DNA of 64,000 nucleotides, taken from positions 34,947,633-35,011,632 of the forward strand of contig JACSVZ010000007.1 of assembly GCA_014706295.1 (NCBI GenBank), in the 5' to 3' direction. Position numbers and translations under genes: made by a program. The notes under the pieces were generated by a model. It ran no database searches. It was not told the DNA's origin and saw nothing but the letters and a program-made list of their open reading frames with translations. The DNA is from Lycocorax pyrrhopterus obiensis. Taxonomy: Eukaryota > Chordata > Aves > Passeriformes > Paradisaeidae. The first letter of the stretch is position 1, and the number at the start of each line of letters is the position of its first letter. Shown in pieces: positions 37,106 to 52,063 of the stretch.

Positions 37106-40100
37106 CACACAAATCCTAACACACAATATATGAGTATACTTTTAACAAATTCTACTTAACTATCAGTGATCTACTGCAGATCAATTATTTTAACACTATC
37201 GAACAAAGCTATTATTTCAGGATTTTCTTCATAAACCAAGTCAGTTTCCGGAAAGCTGAAAATAAAACAAATCTAAGAAACAAACCTACCCTGTGTTCAG
37301 GCAGGTTTCCTCAGATACATCCTTTTCTTTTTCCACCTGGAAGTCTTTCCTAAACATAAGATTAAGACTTTTAACATTTGCAGGTTTCCCCACACAATTT
37401 GCTGCACTGGTGGGACTAGGAGTTTGAGCAACATACCAAGATCCTGAGAAACACCTATGTGTGCTCTTTCATACGTATTTGTCTAGAAACTCCATGTATA
37501 AACACAAGAATTCTGTTTAAGAATTCCTGGAGTCCTCCACAATACCACAAAAATCTCACTCAAGTACTACTTCACTGAGAAAGATAAAGAGGTATCAGAG
37601 TTGCATGTACTTCTCCCAGTGAAGCAAGTAAACATGGATTCAAAAGCCTATGGCCTGGAGTAACATTAGCCAGTTCAAGTACCTGCAGCAGAAACATACT
37701 GATACTTGGCTGAGTTATTTCTTCATCCCTGTTTGTAGCTGTTCAAGAAAAATCAACCATCTCAACATCCACTTAAAGTTCCTGTAATTCCTTAGCCTTC
37801 CACATCCACAGTTCAGACAAATTACTGTGTTGAACAAGTCTCAGAAGGGATTGTACCTTGAGAAATCATTAAATGTCCAGTATTATAGGCAGTGTTTTGC
37901 AAGAGGGGTAGCTCTTCTATTTATAAGATTTTCCATGAACGAGCAAGAAATCCTAATACCCTAAATCTAGAGATAATTAGATTTTTTTAACAGATTATTT
38001 TCAAATCAGAATCTTATACTGTATGTACTACCATCGCTCTCATATTAATATTTCTTTCAGGGCTTTCCTTTGCCAATATAGTATACTAATGAGTTAGCTT
38101 CAATAGGAATCACAGACTTCACTAATTCATTCTTTCATCCTATGAAAGTCAGCCTTAAATTTAATTTTAGAAAACTATACAGCAAATTGATAGTGGATTC
38201 TTGGTGTATTAATGATTATGAACTCTAGAACTGAGCACAGAATAAAGCACAAGACTATACAATTGCATTTGTATGTCCCAGACTGCAGTAGATTTCTCTT
38301 GCCATTGTTATTAAACCCATTTTTATTTATCCTTCTGTAATGAATACATAATGAAAAGGATTCAATAACTTAAGCAGAAGCTGCATCTTGAAAGGTTACA
38401 CAAATGCTACCCACAGAGATCTGACAGAATATGAAATATAAACAAGACACAGCCAAGAGCAATTAACATATGAATGACCCTGTAGAATTAAAAAAAAAAT
38501 ACAGCAATGCATAAGCAGAAAACAATTAAATTTTACTACTGCATTATGACAATGCTAATCCATAGACTGAGGTTTTACAGATTACACAAGTGTAATCAAC
38601 TGTACATCAAGCATTTACTGGTACAACCCAAAAGATGGGGAAGATAACAAAGTAATTTTTGAACATTCTCTGCGCTTTAGAGCACCAAAAGAATCCCAAA
38701 GGTGCACATATGAAAAAGGCTAACACATGACATCACTCTGCATTTCCTTTCAAAGTACGCCCAAGTTTTTAGAGATGTCCATAAGAAACACCTTTTCCCA
38801 CTCAAATGTTATGACCCCATCCAGATTCTAAGCCTTACCAACACAGGGTTTGCACCTATTGATAAACATCAGCTTAGTACATCAACCTCCTTTTACATGC
38901 CTCAGGCTGCTTGTTCATTTCATTACTGTCAACACCACAGGGAATGCAAGCTCATTTATCACTGCTACTACTTCTACTGTTCACTCATTTCATACTACAT
39001 TATACTGGTAAAGAAAATCCTGCAGATCCTCATGGCATTTGAAATATCCAGAAATAGTATCTTGATGCCTTGCCTAATCACATTTGGATGTTCTGCAGCC
39101 ATCACCATTTCCAGTGAACGATTTTCTTTGTGGCACGTATTAATTTATGATGGTTAGTCCCTTAATCCAGATTCCCTTTCAATACAATAACTATGACTAT
39201 CAATAGCTAAAATACCAAATCTATGAACATGTGCCCCAGAGGTTCTGAGCCTCGCTCACTAGAGGCTGATGATACTACACTTAAAAAGATGTGGCCAGGG
39301 AGCAGGTGAGAGCCAAGGAGTTACACAGCTGCACCCTTATGATGGAGGCTGCACATTGTACTGAGCACACCTTGCACAGTATGGCACCAGCTGTCCCTGA
39401 AACTTCCAGTCATCTGTACCTCATAAAGATCCTGCTTCCGCTTGCTTTAAAAAATGAAACTAAGCACTAGCCAACATTTAGGGTGATAAGGAAGCACCAT
39501 ACCTTGTGGAAAGGCAATCTTTCAATCAGCTACGTTATGATTTGAGGGTTCTTGTAACATATCTTTTGGTACTCACTACCCAGTAAGATAAAACTAAATT
39601 CTGTACAAATTGCAGCCACATCAGTGTCAGAGAATGAACCTGAAAAGTTAGACAAGAATTCTTAGTTTTATACTAGAAACATCAGAAGTGGGCAGTCTAC
39701 CCCTTTTCTTTACAGTACTAATTACCCCTTATGCAAGCTTATAGTCATTTAGCAACTTGGTGATAACTGCCTTTGTTTCAAGAATATTGATAACTAGATT
39801 ATGAAACTACTCATTCAGTAAAAATAACATCTTAAAAAAAAGGACATGTCAGTCAAGGTATTCCTATTCTAGGAAATTCTGTGTGTACTCTGACTCAGAC
39901 TGCTTTGACAGATAAAGCATACAGTCACGAAATAGCTTGACAAAGTTGCATGCGCATATATTAAGTTTTCAGAATTTTTTGAGTATCAATTCTATCCAAT
40001 TCTTGAGATGTTTGTAATATGCTCGAAATGAAACAAACCCTATGCTTTAAAAAAACACTTCTATAGTTAGGAAAACAATTTTAGGATCAGCCCTCAAATT

Positions 40101-42359
40101 GATGCATTCCTGTTATGATTTAAAATAAATTGCCTGCTTAGGCAGCACTTTAAGGCTCAAAGAATTTTCATTTCTTCTATTCTATTTTCTATATACATGC
40201 AGATGTTTGGCAAACTGTGTTATTAACATGTCACACTATCCAGAGACAAAGTATTTTATGAGAAAAAACGAAGTCACCATATTACTAAATTTTTAGCTGT
40301 ACTCTTTTGCAAGAAATGCAGTGAGAAAACATATAACAAATAGAGGAACTAGGTCTAAAGCTAATTTTAAAACATATGAAGGTGTACGTGTTGAGATCAA
40401 TTTGTATTCCTCTCTCCCGTGTTTACTTAAGGCTCAACACATGGACAATGTAAGAGACTATTTGTTATATGTATATGTGACAGTATTTGTGGAGGACAAA
40501 AAAAGATGAAGAGGCTGTAAATTCTCTTTTCATTGAGATTAATAGGCAAAAGAGAATGAAGCATGAACAACAGGAAAGCCAAAAAGCTTTCCTAGAGGGA
40601 AGGAGTAATACACTTGAACAGGTGGAAGGGAGGCCAGAGCACAACTAGCTATCACAGGAATTTACAGCTGAATCCCAAACACTTTAAAGAATGCAACACA
40701 GTTGTTTCCAGTGCTCCATCCCTACAAATGTGTCCTAATGAACACTCATTAACAGACAAAAATACAGCTCTACAAGGCTGCTCTAGTAATCATTATTTCT
40801 TTGCTATACTGTGAGCTTCTTACTCTTTTTCAAAGAGTTTTAAAACCAAGCTCTGTGGCCAAAAAAAATCCACTCCATTTTTAAGAACAGTTTCTCTGCC
40901 CTTCTGTTATGTGCAGAAGCTTCCTGCACAGAGCTGACAAGCAACTGCTAGGACTGTTTTAATCAAATACTACGCTAATCAGCTGAATACCTTTTGATCT
41001 CCTAATAGACAATCACTAATAAAGCATGGAGTTCACAAAACCCAACAGAAACATGAAACATCCAACTGAAGTGCAGACAAAGTGTTCAGGGAAAATAAGA
41101 AATAGTAATTGTGCACTCCAAGTGATTCCTCCTGAACCTGGAATGAAGCCAAGTGATAGGATATCAAATTTTCACAGAAATGGCATAGCGGAAGCCTGGG
41201 TTTACAGCTGCAGCAGGATTCTAGAAACAAAAGGAAAACCAAAGAAAAACAAAAATACCGTCCAAAAGAGCAGATGAGGTATTGAAAATTTAGAGTTTGA
41301 CTGCAACATGGAAAAGCCAGAAAGTGGATTTTTAAACAGAGCAAGAAGATAAAATGGGATGGAATAATCATATGAGGTTAACGGACAACCAGCAACATTA
41401 CTAGTGAGTGTTAGGAACGGAAAAAGTTGGCATAAGCAAAGGAGGATTAGTGTTATGTTTTATTTGTTTCAAAAAAGGATCGATTCTTGCACAGAGCTGG
41501 ACAGCTGGAAATTGAGTTAAGCAGAAACAGCGCCAAGTGGACAATGGCTTGTTACTAGTGAATATTCGCATTCAGGAAGGAAGTGCGCAAAATTAAAACA
41601 AGAATTAACTTGAAGTGAGGCAACTATGTTTAGTGACTGAAACTTCTCCAAGAGTCAATAGCCATGGCTAAATAATACAAATCATTAACAATAAAGAAAA
41701 AGGAATATTTTAAAAGCAGAAGTAAAAAAGAGAAACCTTGCCAAAGTGAAACTTCCACAAATCAGAAGACTAAAAGAAGTTGTTCACAACTGATTTGTTT
41801 TAGAATAGGAGCTACTCACAGAAAGAGGGAATTTCAAACATTTTTCCCATCTTCTAAAGGCAGTACAGATATGCAAAAAGGGGAAAGACATCATGAAACC
41901 ATGTTGATTGCCCTAAATTATGCCGGTGTTTTTAAAGAGATAAAAAAGTAAATGGAAAAGAAGAAATAATGTTTGAACACATCCACATTAAGCAGACGTG
42001 AAAACCATATTAAATCCTTTAAAGAAGTGACTAAGACTGAGCTGAAAGTGTGCGAAACCACGGGTTATGGATAAACAGTTACAATAGAAAAAGCAGAGGT
42101 GTAGAAAGTCACAGATACATGTAATTCTTACAAGATTTTCTACACGTCACTAAATTTTGAGTCCAAAGCAGCAGTTCACCTCTGGTCATTCATGTCTTTG
42201 AGACTGCGCTACCTACCTAAATGAATGATTAAAACTATTATTGAAAAAATTTCTACTTGTTTAGTCTGCTGCTCTGGATAATTCCAGCAGATTGTCTGAA
42301 CAACACCAGTGCCTCACTACACACTATTTTTTTTAGTATGTTATTTAACAAGTAAAGGG

Positions 42360-42420
42360 TGGATCAGATTATTATTTTAAGGCTCCTTTCAACCTGGGCT
42401 GTTCTGCAATTCTCTGATTA
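42360..42420 (+). mobile_element. CR1 3' tail fragment
   Basis: The plus strand reads ggatcagattattatttt, then ggctcctttcaacctggg and ctgttctgcaattctctgatt, matching a CR1 3' end in plus orientation (antisense to STXBP6). Just to the left, ccagtgcctcactac (42306-42320) looks like a CR1 piece in the opposite orientation, but it is too short to call. Confidence 0.7.
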
Positions 42421-42842
42421 GTGTAACATAAGGACTGAAAAGTGATTAAACAAGGAAATATTTTTATCATATTTAAAAGACAGTTAGAGCCTTTAATGAA
42501 AAGTTGTTTCTCATCACCTGGATCACAAACCCCCACAACCGTTACAGGCTTTAGTCCTCACAGTATCTCAGTACTGACTGAAAGCCCTAACTTGCAAAAG
42601 GGCAACATCATCCTCCAATATATCTCTAGGGGCAAGAGAAGCATGTGGTTCAACCTGCCTGTGTAGTTGCGCGTGTTGATTCTTTCTGTTCTGCTCTTCC
42701 CCTCCTGACCCTTTCTGCCTGGCCAGAACAAAAGCTATTTGACTTAAGCACAAAATTATTTTATTAGGCTACACCAGATTCTAGCTAGAACATAAACAAA
42801 CTTCACCTTTGGTTAAAAATGATATGAACACAGATCACAGAA

Positions 42843-42976
42843 CACATCCCTGGAGGTGTGATAAAACGACTGGACATGGTACTTAGTGCTACAATTCACC
42901 TGACAAGGTGATGACTGGTTGAAGTTGGACTCAATAATCTCAGAGATCTTTTCCAACCTAAATGATTATGTGATTC
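42843..42976 (+). mobile_element. CR1 LINE 3' end fragment
   Basis: The plus strand shows the series cacatccctggaggtgtg, actggacatggtacttagtg, gttggactcaataatctcag, and cttttccaacctaaatgatt ending in atgtgattc. This is a good CR1 3' end in plus orientation. It lies about 420 bases from the tail at 42360-42420 and is a separate insertion, since each has its own 3' terminus. Confidence 0.9.
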
Positions 42977-45900
42977 AATACTTTCAAACTACAACACATA
43001 CAAAGGGAAACTTGCTTACTGTTTTTTTTTATCTCTAGGCAGCCATGGGAAAACAGATTAAAAAAAAAAAAAAAGATTTAGGAGTCCAAATGAATAAAAT
43101 ATGAATGGCTTTATCAGTCAATACATACAGCGGTTTATCAGTTTAGACTCTTCCTAATGCCACTATAAAACCCCTCCCTCTTTTCCAGTTCCTAAGAAAT
43201 TTCAAAGCATCTCCTCAACCAATTTTATGCTCCCCATAGTTAAAGACAATTTTTGTTCTTTTGTTTCCCAACTACGTTTCATTACAGATTGAACACTGGG
43301 CAAAAAAGCAGCATTTCCTCAAATGGTACAGCTGAAGGATTGTTTGTGTATCTGTATGACAAACTTATGTGTGCTAAACCTAAGAAAACTATTCTTTAAA
43401 GAAACCATGATAGGTGAGTACAAAAATGAAGCAGAACAGAAATTATTCCAAAACTGTTAAAAGAGTTCTCTGCCTAAATGTTGTTTTCATTTGAAGCAAA
43501 TTCAACAAATTTCATCTGCCTAAAATCTTGTCAGATAGTATTTTAGACAACTTTAGATATTCCCAGACACTTAAACAGCCAAGTTTCCTTTGGCAATCTG
43601 TCATTAATGCAAGTGAATAAATATAATGACTGGAGGTTGAAAACTTTTGTTTATTTCAGCTTACAATTTCTTGCCTCACTCAGAAAAAGCATTCTTTGTG
43701 TAAATGCTTTAAATACGTGTTGTAAACACTTCTCTTGCGAGAAGTAAGAGAATGTTCTTTTAACAGTTCTGTTTTCTTTCAAGTCATTGATCCAGTCACA
43801 GAAAACTGCTCTTGCCATTACTACAGTGTTCCACAGAGTGACATGAGGCACAGATTTAAGAAAACTAACACAGCAGGGGCTGATATCATATTACCCATGA
43901 AAAGCATTTACTAGTTATTTCATCCAGCAAGACGTTTATGTTGCAGCTTCCCTTCCAGCTGAGTCTGTCCTCTGAAGATAGGTCTAAGTAGGGAATTCGA
44001 AAGGAGAACTAAATGCTTAAAGTAATTTTCCAATAACTGTTTAGAATTAGGGACTAAAAATGCCTGACAAGTATGTTCCACAATGTTACAAAGTTGTTGC
44101 AGACCCAGCCTCTAAAAATTTCACCTAAATGAAGTTTTCTTTAACACAGTAATGTTAGAGAATTTGTATGGTTTTAACTTTGTCATTCCCTGAGGCTACT
44201 GAGAGTTACTGTGCGCTGCTGAACTCTAATGAACAGAAAAGCAGCTGACAGGGTGTGCCAGACTTTCTCTATGAAGTTGTTCCAGCTAAACAGTTACTAG
44301 AGATTGTTTTAACTTGGACAAACGGGTAGGCTCCTCCCTGATACAAGGCCAACAAAACTTTGCATAGTTTATATTCTCTCAGCCTCCCCACCCTTCATAT
44401 GTTGTTTTTTCCTTCTTGTTAGGATATGCATAATCAGAGTACAAAACCAAGTTACTAAAAATCTAAACGTAAGTAGGCTGGAGGAAAAACAATGCCTGCT
44501 GTAAATGCAGAGCACTTGTTCACAATAGCACATATATATGCATACATGAGAACATGAGCTTGTTTTTATTGCAACAGTCTGAAATATTCAGATATTATAC
44601 CAGTGAGGGAAGATTGGACAGACTTAGTTCATTAATTAATTCCCTCCCTACTGTATTTTACAGGTGCGTCTTGCTACTTGACCGGTACCTGAGCGCCTGT
44701 GGCAGCAGTTTGCAAAAACTGGGGGATAGAGGCAAAACACACCAGAAAATCAAGCATCAGTTCTGGTCTGTTCTTTTTCTATTTAACTTGCTTTAAAAGG
44801 ATTACATACAGATTAAAGTCCCAAACAGAAAATATTTAGACATCAGAACTGCATTATTCATCTTTTTCTTTGTCAAGGAAACAATAAAACCTACCTAATG
44901 ATAGAGAAGCTTGATGTAGTATTCTAATCAGCTTAGCAGCTCCTTTGTTAAGTACTTCTTATGGGCTGCTCTGCATTGGAAGTTATTTGATAGTACAGTA
45001 TTTAAAGGCCAGATGTATGGTGAAAACTTACAGAATTTGACTCATACAGCTTGGAATACTATAAGAGGATAAGATTTTAATCTGATGTTTATCTACTAAA
45101 AGAGCCTGTAATACAGTAAGCACAGGTCAGGGAGAAAGAGAACTTCTGGTTTTGTTCACAAGATGACATTACTTCTAAGAGCAGAACTATACAGCAATCA
45201 ACAGAAATGCTTTCTGAAATGCATTTGCATGTTTCAAGGGAACATTCCAGATGTTTTCTACCCGGTATGATGCAAGTTCAACAATACATAATGCAGTGAG
45301 TCAGGGTATTATACATACTACACTCCAGCACCACAGAAACTAAGAAAACTGTTCAGAATGAGTCCTATTGCAAAGCAAAACACAGAGGTTTTAACTGTTA
45401 TGGTACCACAAGAATAGTTTCTGCCAAAGCTAGCAATTAGGGGATACTCACACAGGTCTCCTGTGCAGGGTTGCTGTACTCCAACTTGAAGGGGGAACTA
45501 CCATGGAAATTTGTTAAGCAGAGCCTTACTTATAGCTCTGCATTTTTATCACATACAAGATAGCAACAAACCCTGCCAAAAGCCTCACTTGGAAAAAGAA
45601 TGAACAAACTGTTTCCAAAGACATCGCAATATTCAAACATTTTAACCTCGCATTAAACTTGATGCAAGCATCTGCCATGTTCTGGGCAAAACATGGCACT
45701 GAAATACATCATCACCACTGAAGTAAGGTGCTGCCAGCTCCTGAGGAATACAAACCTACCCAGCACAAGTAATTACAATAAATGGATGAAGCTCTACAGA
45801 GACCCCATTCTCTTCTGAACATGGAGGGGAGTGAGGGGGTCTGCGACATAACTTGATATTGTCACTGGAAATAACTTTGCTAGCAACAAATGTGAGCACC

Positions 45901-48900
45901 GCACTAAAACATACTCAGTGGTAAAGAAAATAGAGTAACCTGCTACATACACAAACCCAAGAAGGCATTATCTCATTCAGAAGTAGAACAGACAAGCCCT
46001 GCAATGATAAAATATTTTTTTTTCTAAATTTGTGGAGCAAAGAAAGAAAGTGGAATGAAACCTATTCCACCATCTAGCCATTGAAAAGTTTCAAGGCAAA
46101 AGCATTCCAGAGGAGGAAAGCTTTTTTTTCAAGATTGCACCATGGCCAGAAGAAACAAGGATTCAAATGTCTTCTATGAGCTCCAGTTATCAACTAAGTT
46201 TTATACAAACGGTACGCTGTACACATCCAGAAAATTGTTTCCCAGCTTTTTGAATTGAAAAATTAAAAAAAAAAAAATCGGAAAAAATGCTAAAGCAGAC
46301 AGGAAATAGCATATGAAGGCTGGCAACACCTCTGTATATTTACTTACTGGTAGTAAAAACAATTACTGTATGAAGACTAAATAAAAATTAAAGAATTTAG
46401 TATGGTTACACTTTACACAGGTATATACCAACACACTCATACCTAAGCATATCAAAAGATACCTAGCAGTAAAATGGAGAAAAAAAGAGTTGTAGCTTAT
46501 TCATCAGAAAATATATTACTGATAATTTTCCCTCTGTGCTGAAGACACTCTGAAAAATATTAACCTATTTAATATTGTATAAAAAAAAAAACCAAAACTG
46601 TCTATATCTCTACAAGTAAAGTGATCTCTCAGGGCATCTTCTTATCCTAAAGGCAAAACCATTCACCTTAAATGCCATTCCTGGCACACTTCCATAGATT
46701 CTTCCCAAACAGCAACCTATATAACTTTTCAGAGCTAGCTGTAGCAATGACTCGCTATTTTTAGCAGGAAAAAAAAAAAAAAAGACTCTCCTCATAGCAT
46801 CTTCATCACTGTACTTTATTTTTTACAACTATAATACTAGTTGTAATGGTTTCATATGAATAAAAGTCAACTGAAGTTGTTCCTGTTTCTCATGGCCAGA
46901 GATTCTAGTGCACACATTTGCATCAGACCAGCTGCATGAGCAATGGTAAAACATTTCATTGAGCACTTAGAAGGCAGTCAGAGGCATCACTCCATGGAAG
47001 TCCAGGAATAAACACAGAGAAGTTGCCATGAGACTGGAATCTAATGACATGTATGTGGAAACCACAGACTGTTACATCAATTTAACTCCACCCACACTAG
47101 CAAACTGTATGACTTTGACTTAGTCAACATGAAAGTAAACTTTGCACAGCGTCTGTGTAGGTTTTATCCCTGGGTAACTTGAAGCAAAAACAGCCAATGA
47201 CTATGCACAAGAAAGTTTTAGAGGATCAGCAGCCAACTGAAGAAAGTATCCAACATGTCTGTACTTTGACACTAAAAAAGCTAATAAGGAGTAGTATATT
47301 TATTTTTTGCATTTTCTGCATTGTAGAGTCCTCTCCATTGAATTCTGGAGTAGTTTCTCCACTGGCAATCTGGAAGTTTTATCAGGTATTTTCAGATAAA
47401 ATGCTAAAGCAGAGAGTTAGGCAGAGAATTAGCAACAGCAGTCACTTTTTATACCAATGGTTAACATTCAAGGAACTCATCCAAAACAGGAATGCTTGAC
47501 ATCCAACTTCTCTGAGGGACAGAACATGACTCTTTAAGCCAACATCTGCGACAAGCAGCCATTGCTGAACACCTCAGTCTGTGCCCAGATGTTCAGCCAT
47601 GGTCCAGTCCGCATCCATGGGGCTGGGCAAAGCACCACAACTGGCCTGCAGCTGTCTGCAAACAACTGTCCAGGTCAGAGCTTGCAGAAGACTGGACCAC
47701 CATTTGGCTGGTGTGTTCTTCTGGGCTGACCAAATCTCTTATGTCAGTCATGACCTATTTTGTATAAATAATCAAATATTCAATAGAATCCGACATCTAA
47801 GTGGGTCAGATTGAAAGAGAATATGATGAACACTGAGGTAACATTCTCACTCCTTAATTCAACATTTAAACAGAGGGAAAATACCACCACTACCCTCTAT
47901 TCCCAGCCCACAAAATACTCAGTAATACATCAATACAGCCTATGGGCAGACAAATAGATCATTCTCCTGGAAAGTCAGTGGAAAATGACATTTACTTGGT
48001 TTCTCATGTCTTGAAAAGGAAACATGAGAATCCTCTGCACTATAAGCTCCTGAAAATGGGATGTTTTCTTCAATAAGAAAATTCTGAAAAAAACCTGGGA
48101 GATTGTCACTTCAGTAAAACTCAAATGGAAAATAAGAACACATCAGGAGAAAACGGAACTCTTTTGATAACAAGTTCCTTCTCACTACTTCCCAATTTTC
48201 AGTTCAGCCACCATGCTGAAAACTCAATCGCACTTATCCTGTCCTTGAACTCCCCACGAAATTATGGCCGGTTTCTGGCAACCACATCAAGTGACCTTAA
48301 AAGGAGCAAGAGATATAGGTCATTCCTGAGTTACATTCTATTCCACGAGCAGCTAGTATGGGAGGAACAACAAATTTGTAATTGGAAAAACAATTTCATG
48401 ACACCATGCCCTTACAGCCAAGATACCAAAGTACCAAAGCTCACATAAGTGTAACTGAGTGTTGCGGTTAGGTATCAGCTGTAAACGTACAAATGAGGAC
48501 ATCCACAGAACTACATAAGCTCATAAACCAAGTCTCTGCCTCTCTGTATACTTAGAAACAGAAGAAAAAAAACCCAAAAGCCAAGAGCCTATTGTGGTAA
48601 ATGCAAAAATCTTTTTAAATTATTGACTGCCTGTCTTTTGAACAAGTCTATCATGTGGTCAATAAGGTTAACTGTTAAAGAAAAAGCCCAACATGTATCT
48701 TATTTTTATGTATTAGTTCTAAGGATTTCTTTGCATTTCCTTTTGGCTTTTCTAGCATCATTCTTGATAGATTGTACTTCTGCATCAAAGCCGTTCAAAT
48801 AAAGCCCTGAACTGACAATGTTAATTTAATTTGGAGATGGCAAAGAAAGAACACTATTAAAAGTCATAACCACAGGGGTAAAATGTTTCCCTCTTGATTT

Positions 48901-51654
48901 TAAAGAACTTTGGCTTTACACTCTAATCCCAAGGTTTTCAGCAGAAGGACTAGAAACATTGGTGCAACTAAGCAGAGTGTTACTACACAAAAGAATTCAG
49001 GTTCAAAAGGAACCATACGGTTCATTCAGTTCACCACCACTGCGATATCTGTTTAATCCTGAAAGGTCAACGCAACGTCCATACATACAAACTGGAACGT
49101 TTCCAATGCATTATGACATTAAAAGTCTTTTTAAATAACAGAAGTCATTTAAAAAATGTAATGATAGTGTCAAAGAAATAACACACATAGAACTCTGCAC
49201 AAGCAAGTAGGCCAATGACCTATATTTCTGAAGTGACCTTTTAAGTATTTTATACTTAATTCAGAATTCTAAATAAGGCTAAGAACTATTTTAAACAATT
49301 ATGTTTCAATTATATAAGACAATGGTGACAAAATTAAAACTTAGATCTGATCCAATAACTATCACTAGGTCTGCTAGTGTGGAGGAGGTGATAAATATCC
49401 ACTTTCAGCTTTGAATTTCTTGTCTTTTCTCTGTGTTAAACCCTCTTATACATCACAAAAAAAATCCCAGTTTTCATTTTCTCTGTTCTGCCTACAGCCA
49501 CCCCACCTCTGTGTTTCCCATCTGTCTACTCATTTCTTGTTGTTCTTCAACTGAATAACTCCTTAAAGATCTGTCTTGGCTCTGTTTGCCAGTTTAACTT
49601 GGCTAGCTCCAACACTAGGCTAGAAAGCTGCAGGTAACCCAGCTGTTTGGTTTCCACCAGGCTGTCAAGCAGCCTCGCTACAGCTTTCTTAACTTAATCT
49701 GTCTCCAGTTTCAGATTACAGGCTTTAGGTACACCTCTTTGGAGCATTAATGTTCATTTCTAACCAACTCGGTATTCAATATTGTAAAGTGAAAAACCCC
49801 GGTACATATTTCAAATACCAACATTAAGGAAGAATATTCCTTACTCTCCCATCTTGCGCTGCTCGATATTTGATTCTTTTAACGGTTCACTATTGCATCT
49901 CTGAGACCTGAGGGCATTCTCCCTGCTCAGCATTGCTATCCATGCTTTTGGAAAGTCAAACAACAACTATGATAGAATGTATTTTCAACACCGAACTTCA
50001 ATTCAACACTGAAAGCAAAACTTTTAACTCTGGTTATAACAATTTGTGTACTTTCTCAGTTACAAACTGAGCAGTAAATAGAAGTAGCTGTCACAGTGGC
50101 TGATGTTTCGTTTTCTGTACCATATCTTGGATGCAACTACAACTAGACAAGGTATTTTATACTCCCAAATATTTATATCCCTTAAGGATATAAGGAGTCA
50201 GTTTCTGTTCTTTCAACTGACAAGTTCTGTTCTAAAGAGTAAATTATCAAATTCCTTTCAGCAAAGGCCAAACTGAATTAGTCCAAGAAAACTATGAACA
50301 CAGAGATATTCCCATCACTTTGTTTACCTAATACATAGCAAACCTGGCAAAAATGGGACAAGAGTCAAAGGCTGATAAAGGCATTTTCATGGAAGAGGTT
50401 GCAACACTCAGCATTAAAGCATGTGTCGGTTGAAATGTAAACACAAATCCAGAGCTAGCCACCATTGTGTCTGCTTCACTGTACATAATTACATCAAAAA
50501 AGGAAGGTAATCAAGTATATTCAAGTTATCCCAAGATAAAGTCCGTCTTGGACAGTTTGGGGCACAGCTAAATTGCCATGCCCACATTAACTTAGCCTTA
50601 TTAAACGGAAACTTCTTCCGTAAAAATTTCTTGCTGCAACTAAAACCATTATTGCTTCACAGCCATCAGGAATAGGCAAAAATTACAGTTTATCCTCGTC
50701 ACAATTTCTTTTAAACACAGTGGCAGAAACAGTTGCTCCCCAGTGCTTGGTTTTGTGCCTTTGATGATTCCCGACTGAATAACTAATTGCACTTGACCCT
50801 ACTGAATTGCATAATCTTTCTGATCAGACTGTTTGGCACGTGACATCAAACATAGCCGGGCAGCCCTCTCTCTACTCACTTTGTTACCTACTGAAATTAC
50901 CAAATATACTTTGCTTTCATAACATAAAATAAATGTATATGAAAAAATCTGGTCTCAGATCTGTGCAAAACTCCACCAATAGTGAGCCACATGTGAGGGT
51001 TCTTGCAGTATCAATATGCAGCGTCTGCCACAAAGTAATTTTATTTAGATCCTGAATGCTTCTCCTTATCATAAGTGACAAACTGCTCAAGTCAGGACAC
51101 CCGCTCTCTCCTCCTTACTCATAATATGCTATCCTGTGGCAGAAAAACAATAAATGCATTCAAGACCATTCACTGTCTTAAAATCCGTGTTGACTGATAC
51201 ATATGAATATGGGTTGGGGGAGCAGAAGGAGGGCTAAGTTTTCCAGAATGGCAATTAAAAAAAAAAAACCAAACCCCACCTACAGAAAATTGTAAGCATA
51301 GATCACATGTTTAACCTTTAATCATGAACATGGGTATCAAACACCTGTGTATTCCAAAACTTACTGCACACACTTAGAACATGATTGCTCTTTAGAAGGA
51401 GAAGACTTAGAAAAAAAATTGGACTGACATTTGAAAAATATGACTGCCAAAGGAAGAAGAGTTTAGCTTTGCTTAAAAACGTTAGTGATTTGAACATTTC
51501 TTTAAGAGATGGGAGGCCTAGATTATTTTCCTCTACACCTTGAGAAGACTGAAACCCACAATTCTTCCATCCAAACAGAGTATTCCAATCACAAGTCTAG
51601 GGAACAGCCTAGGTGAGTCAATTTTTAAATCCTTCCTTGAAGCTCTGTATGTGG

Positions 51655-52063
51655 GCAGAATGGCTGAGGTCACTTGGTTTGTTCAGCCTAGAAAACAGGA
51701 GACTGAGGGGAGACCTCATTGTGGTCTACAGCTTCCTCAAGAGGGGAAGCAGAGGGTCATGCACTGATCTCTTCACTCTCATGACCACTGATAGGATCAG
51801 AAGAAACAGCTTCAAACCGTGTTAGGGAAGGCTTAGGCTGAGTATCAAGAAAAGGTTCTTTATTCAGAGGGTGTTCAAACCCCTGAGCAGGCACCCAAGG
51901 GAATGAGTTACAGCACCAGGCCTGGCAGAGTTCACAAAGTGTTTGGAAATGCTTTCAGACACATGGTGCCATTTTTGGGGTTACCAAAATGCAGGGCCAG
52001 GAGTTGGCCTTGATGATCCTTGTGGGTCACTTCCAACTCGTGATATTCTATGATCCTATAATG
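51655..52063 (+). mobile_element. CR1 LINE fragment, ~410 bases, with ORF2 remnant
   Basis: The plus strand encodes LGLFSLENRRLRGDLIVVY, a CR1 ORF2 C-terminal motif, then TDRIRRNSFKPC before a stop. It continues to a 3' end with ggccttgatgatccttgtgg, cacttccaactcgtgatatt and ctatgatcctataatg. It is antisense to STXBP6 and ends about 840 bases from the donor of the start-codon exon. Confidence 0.93.
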
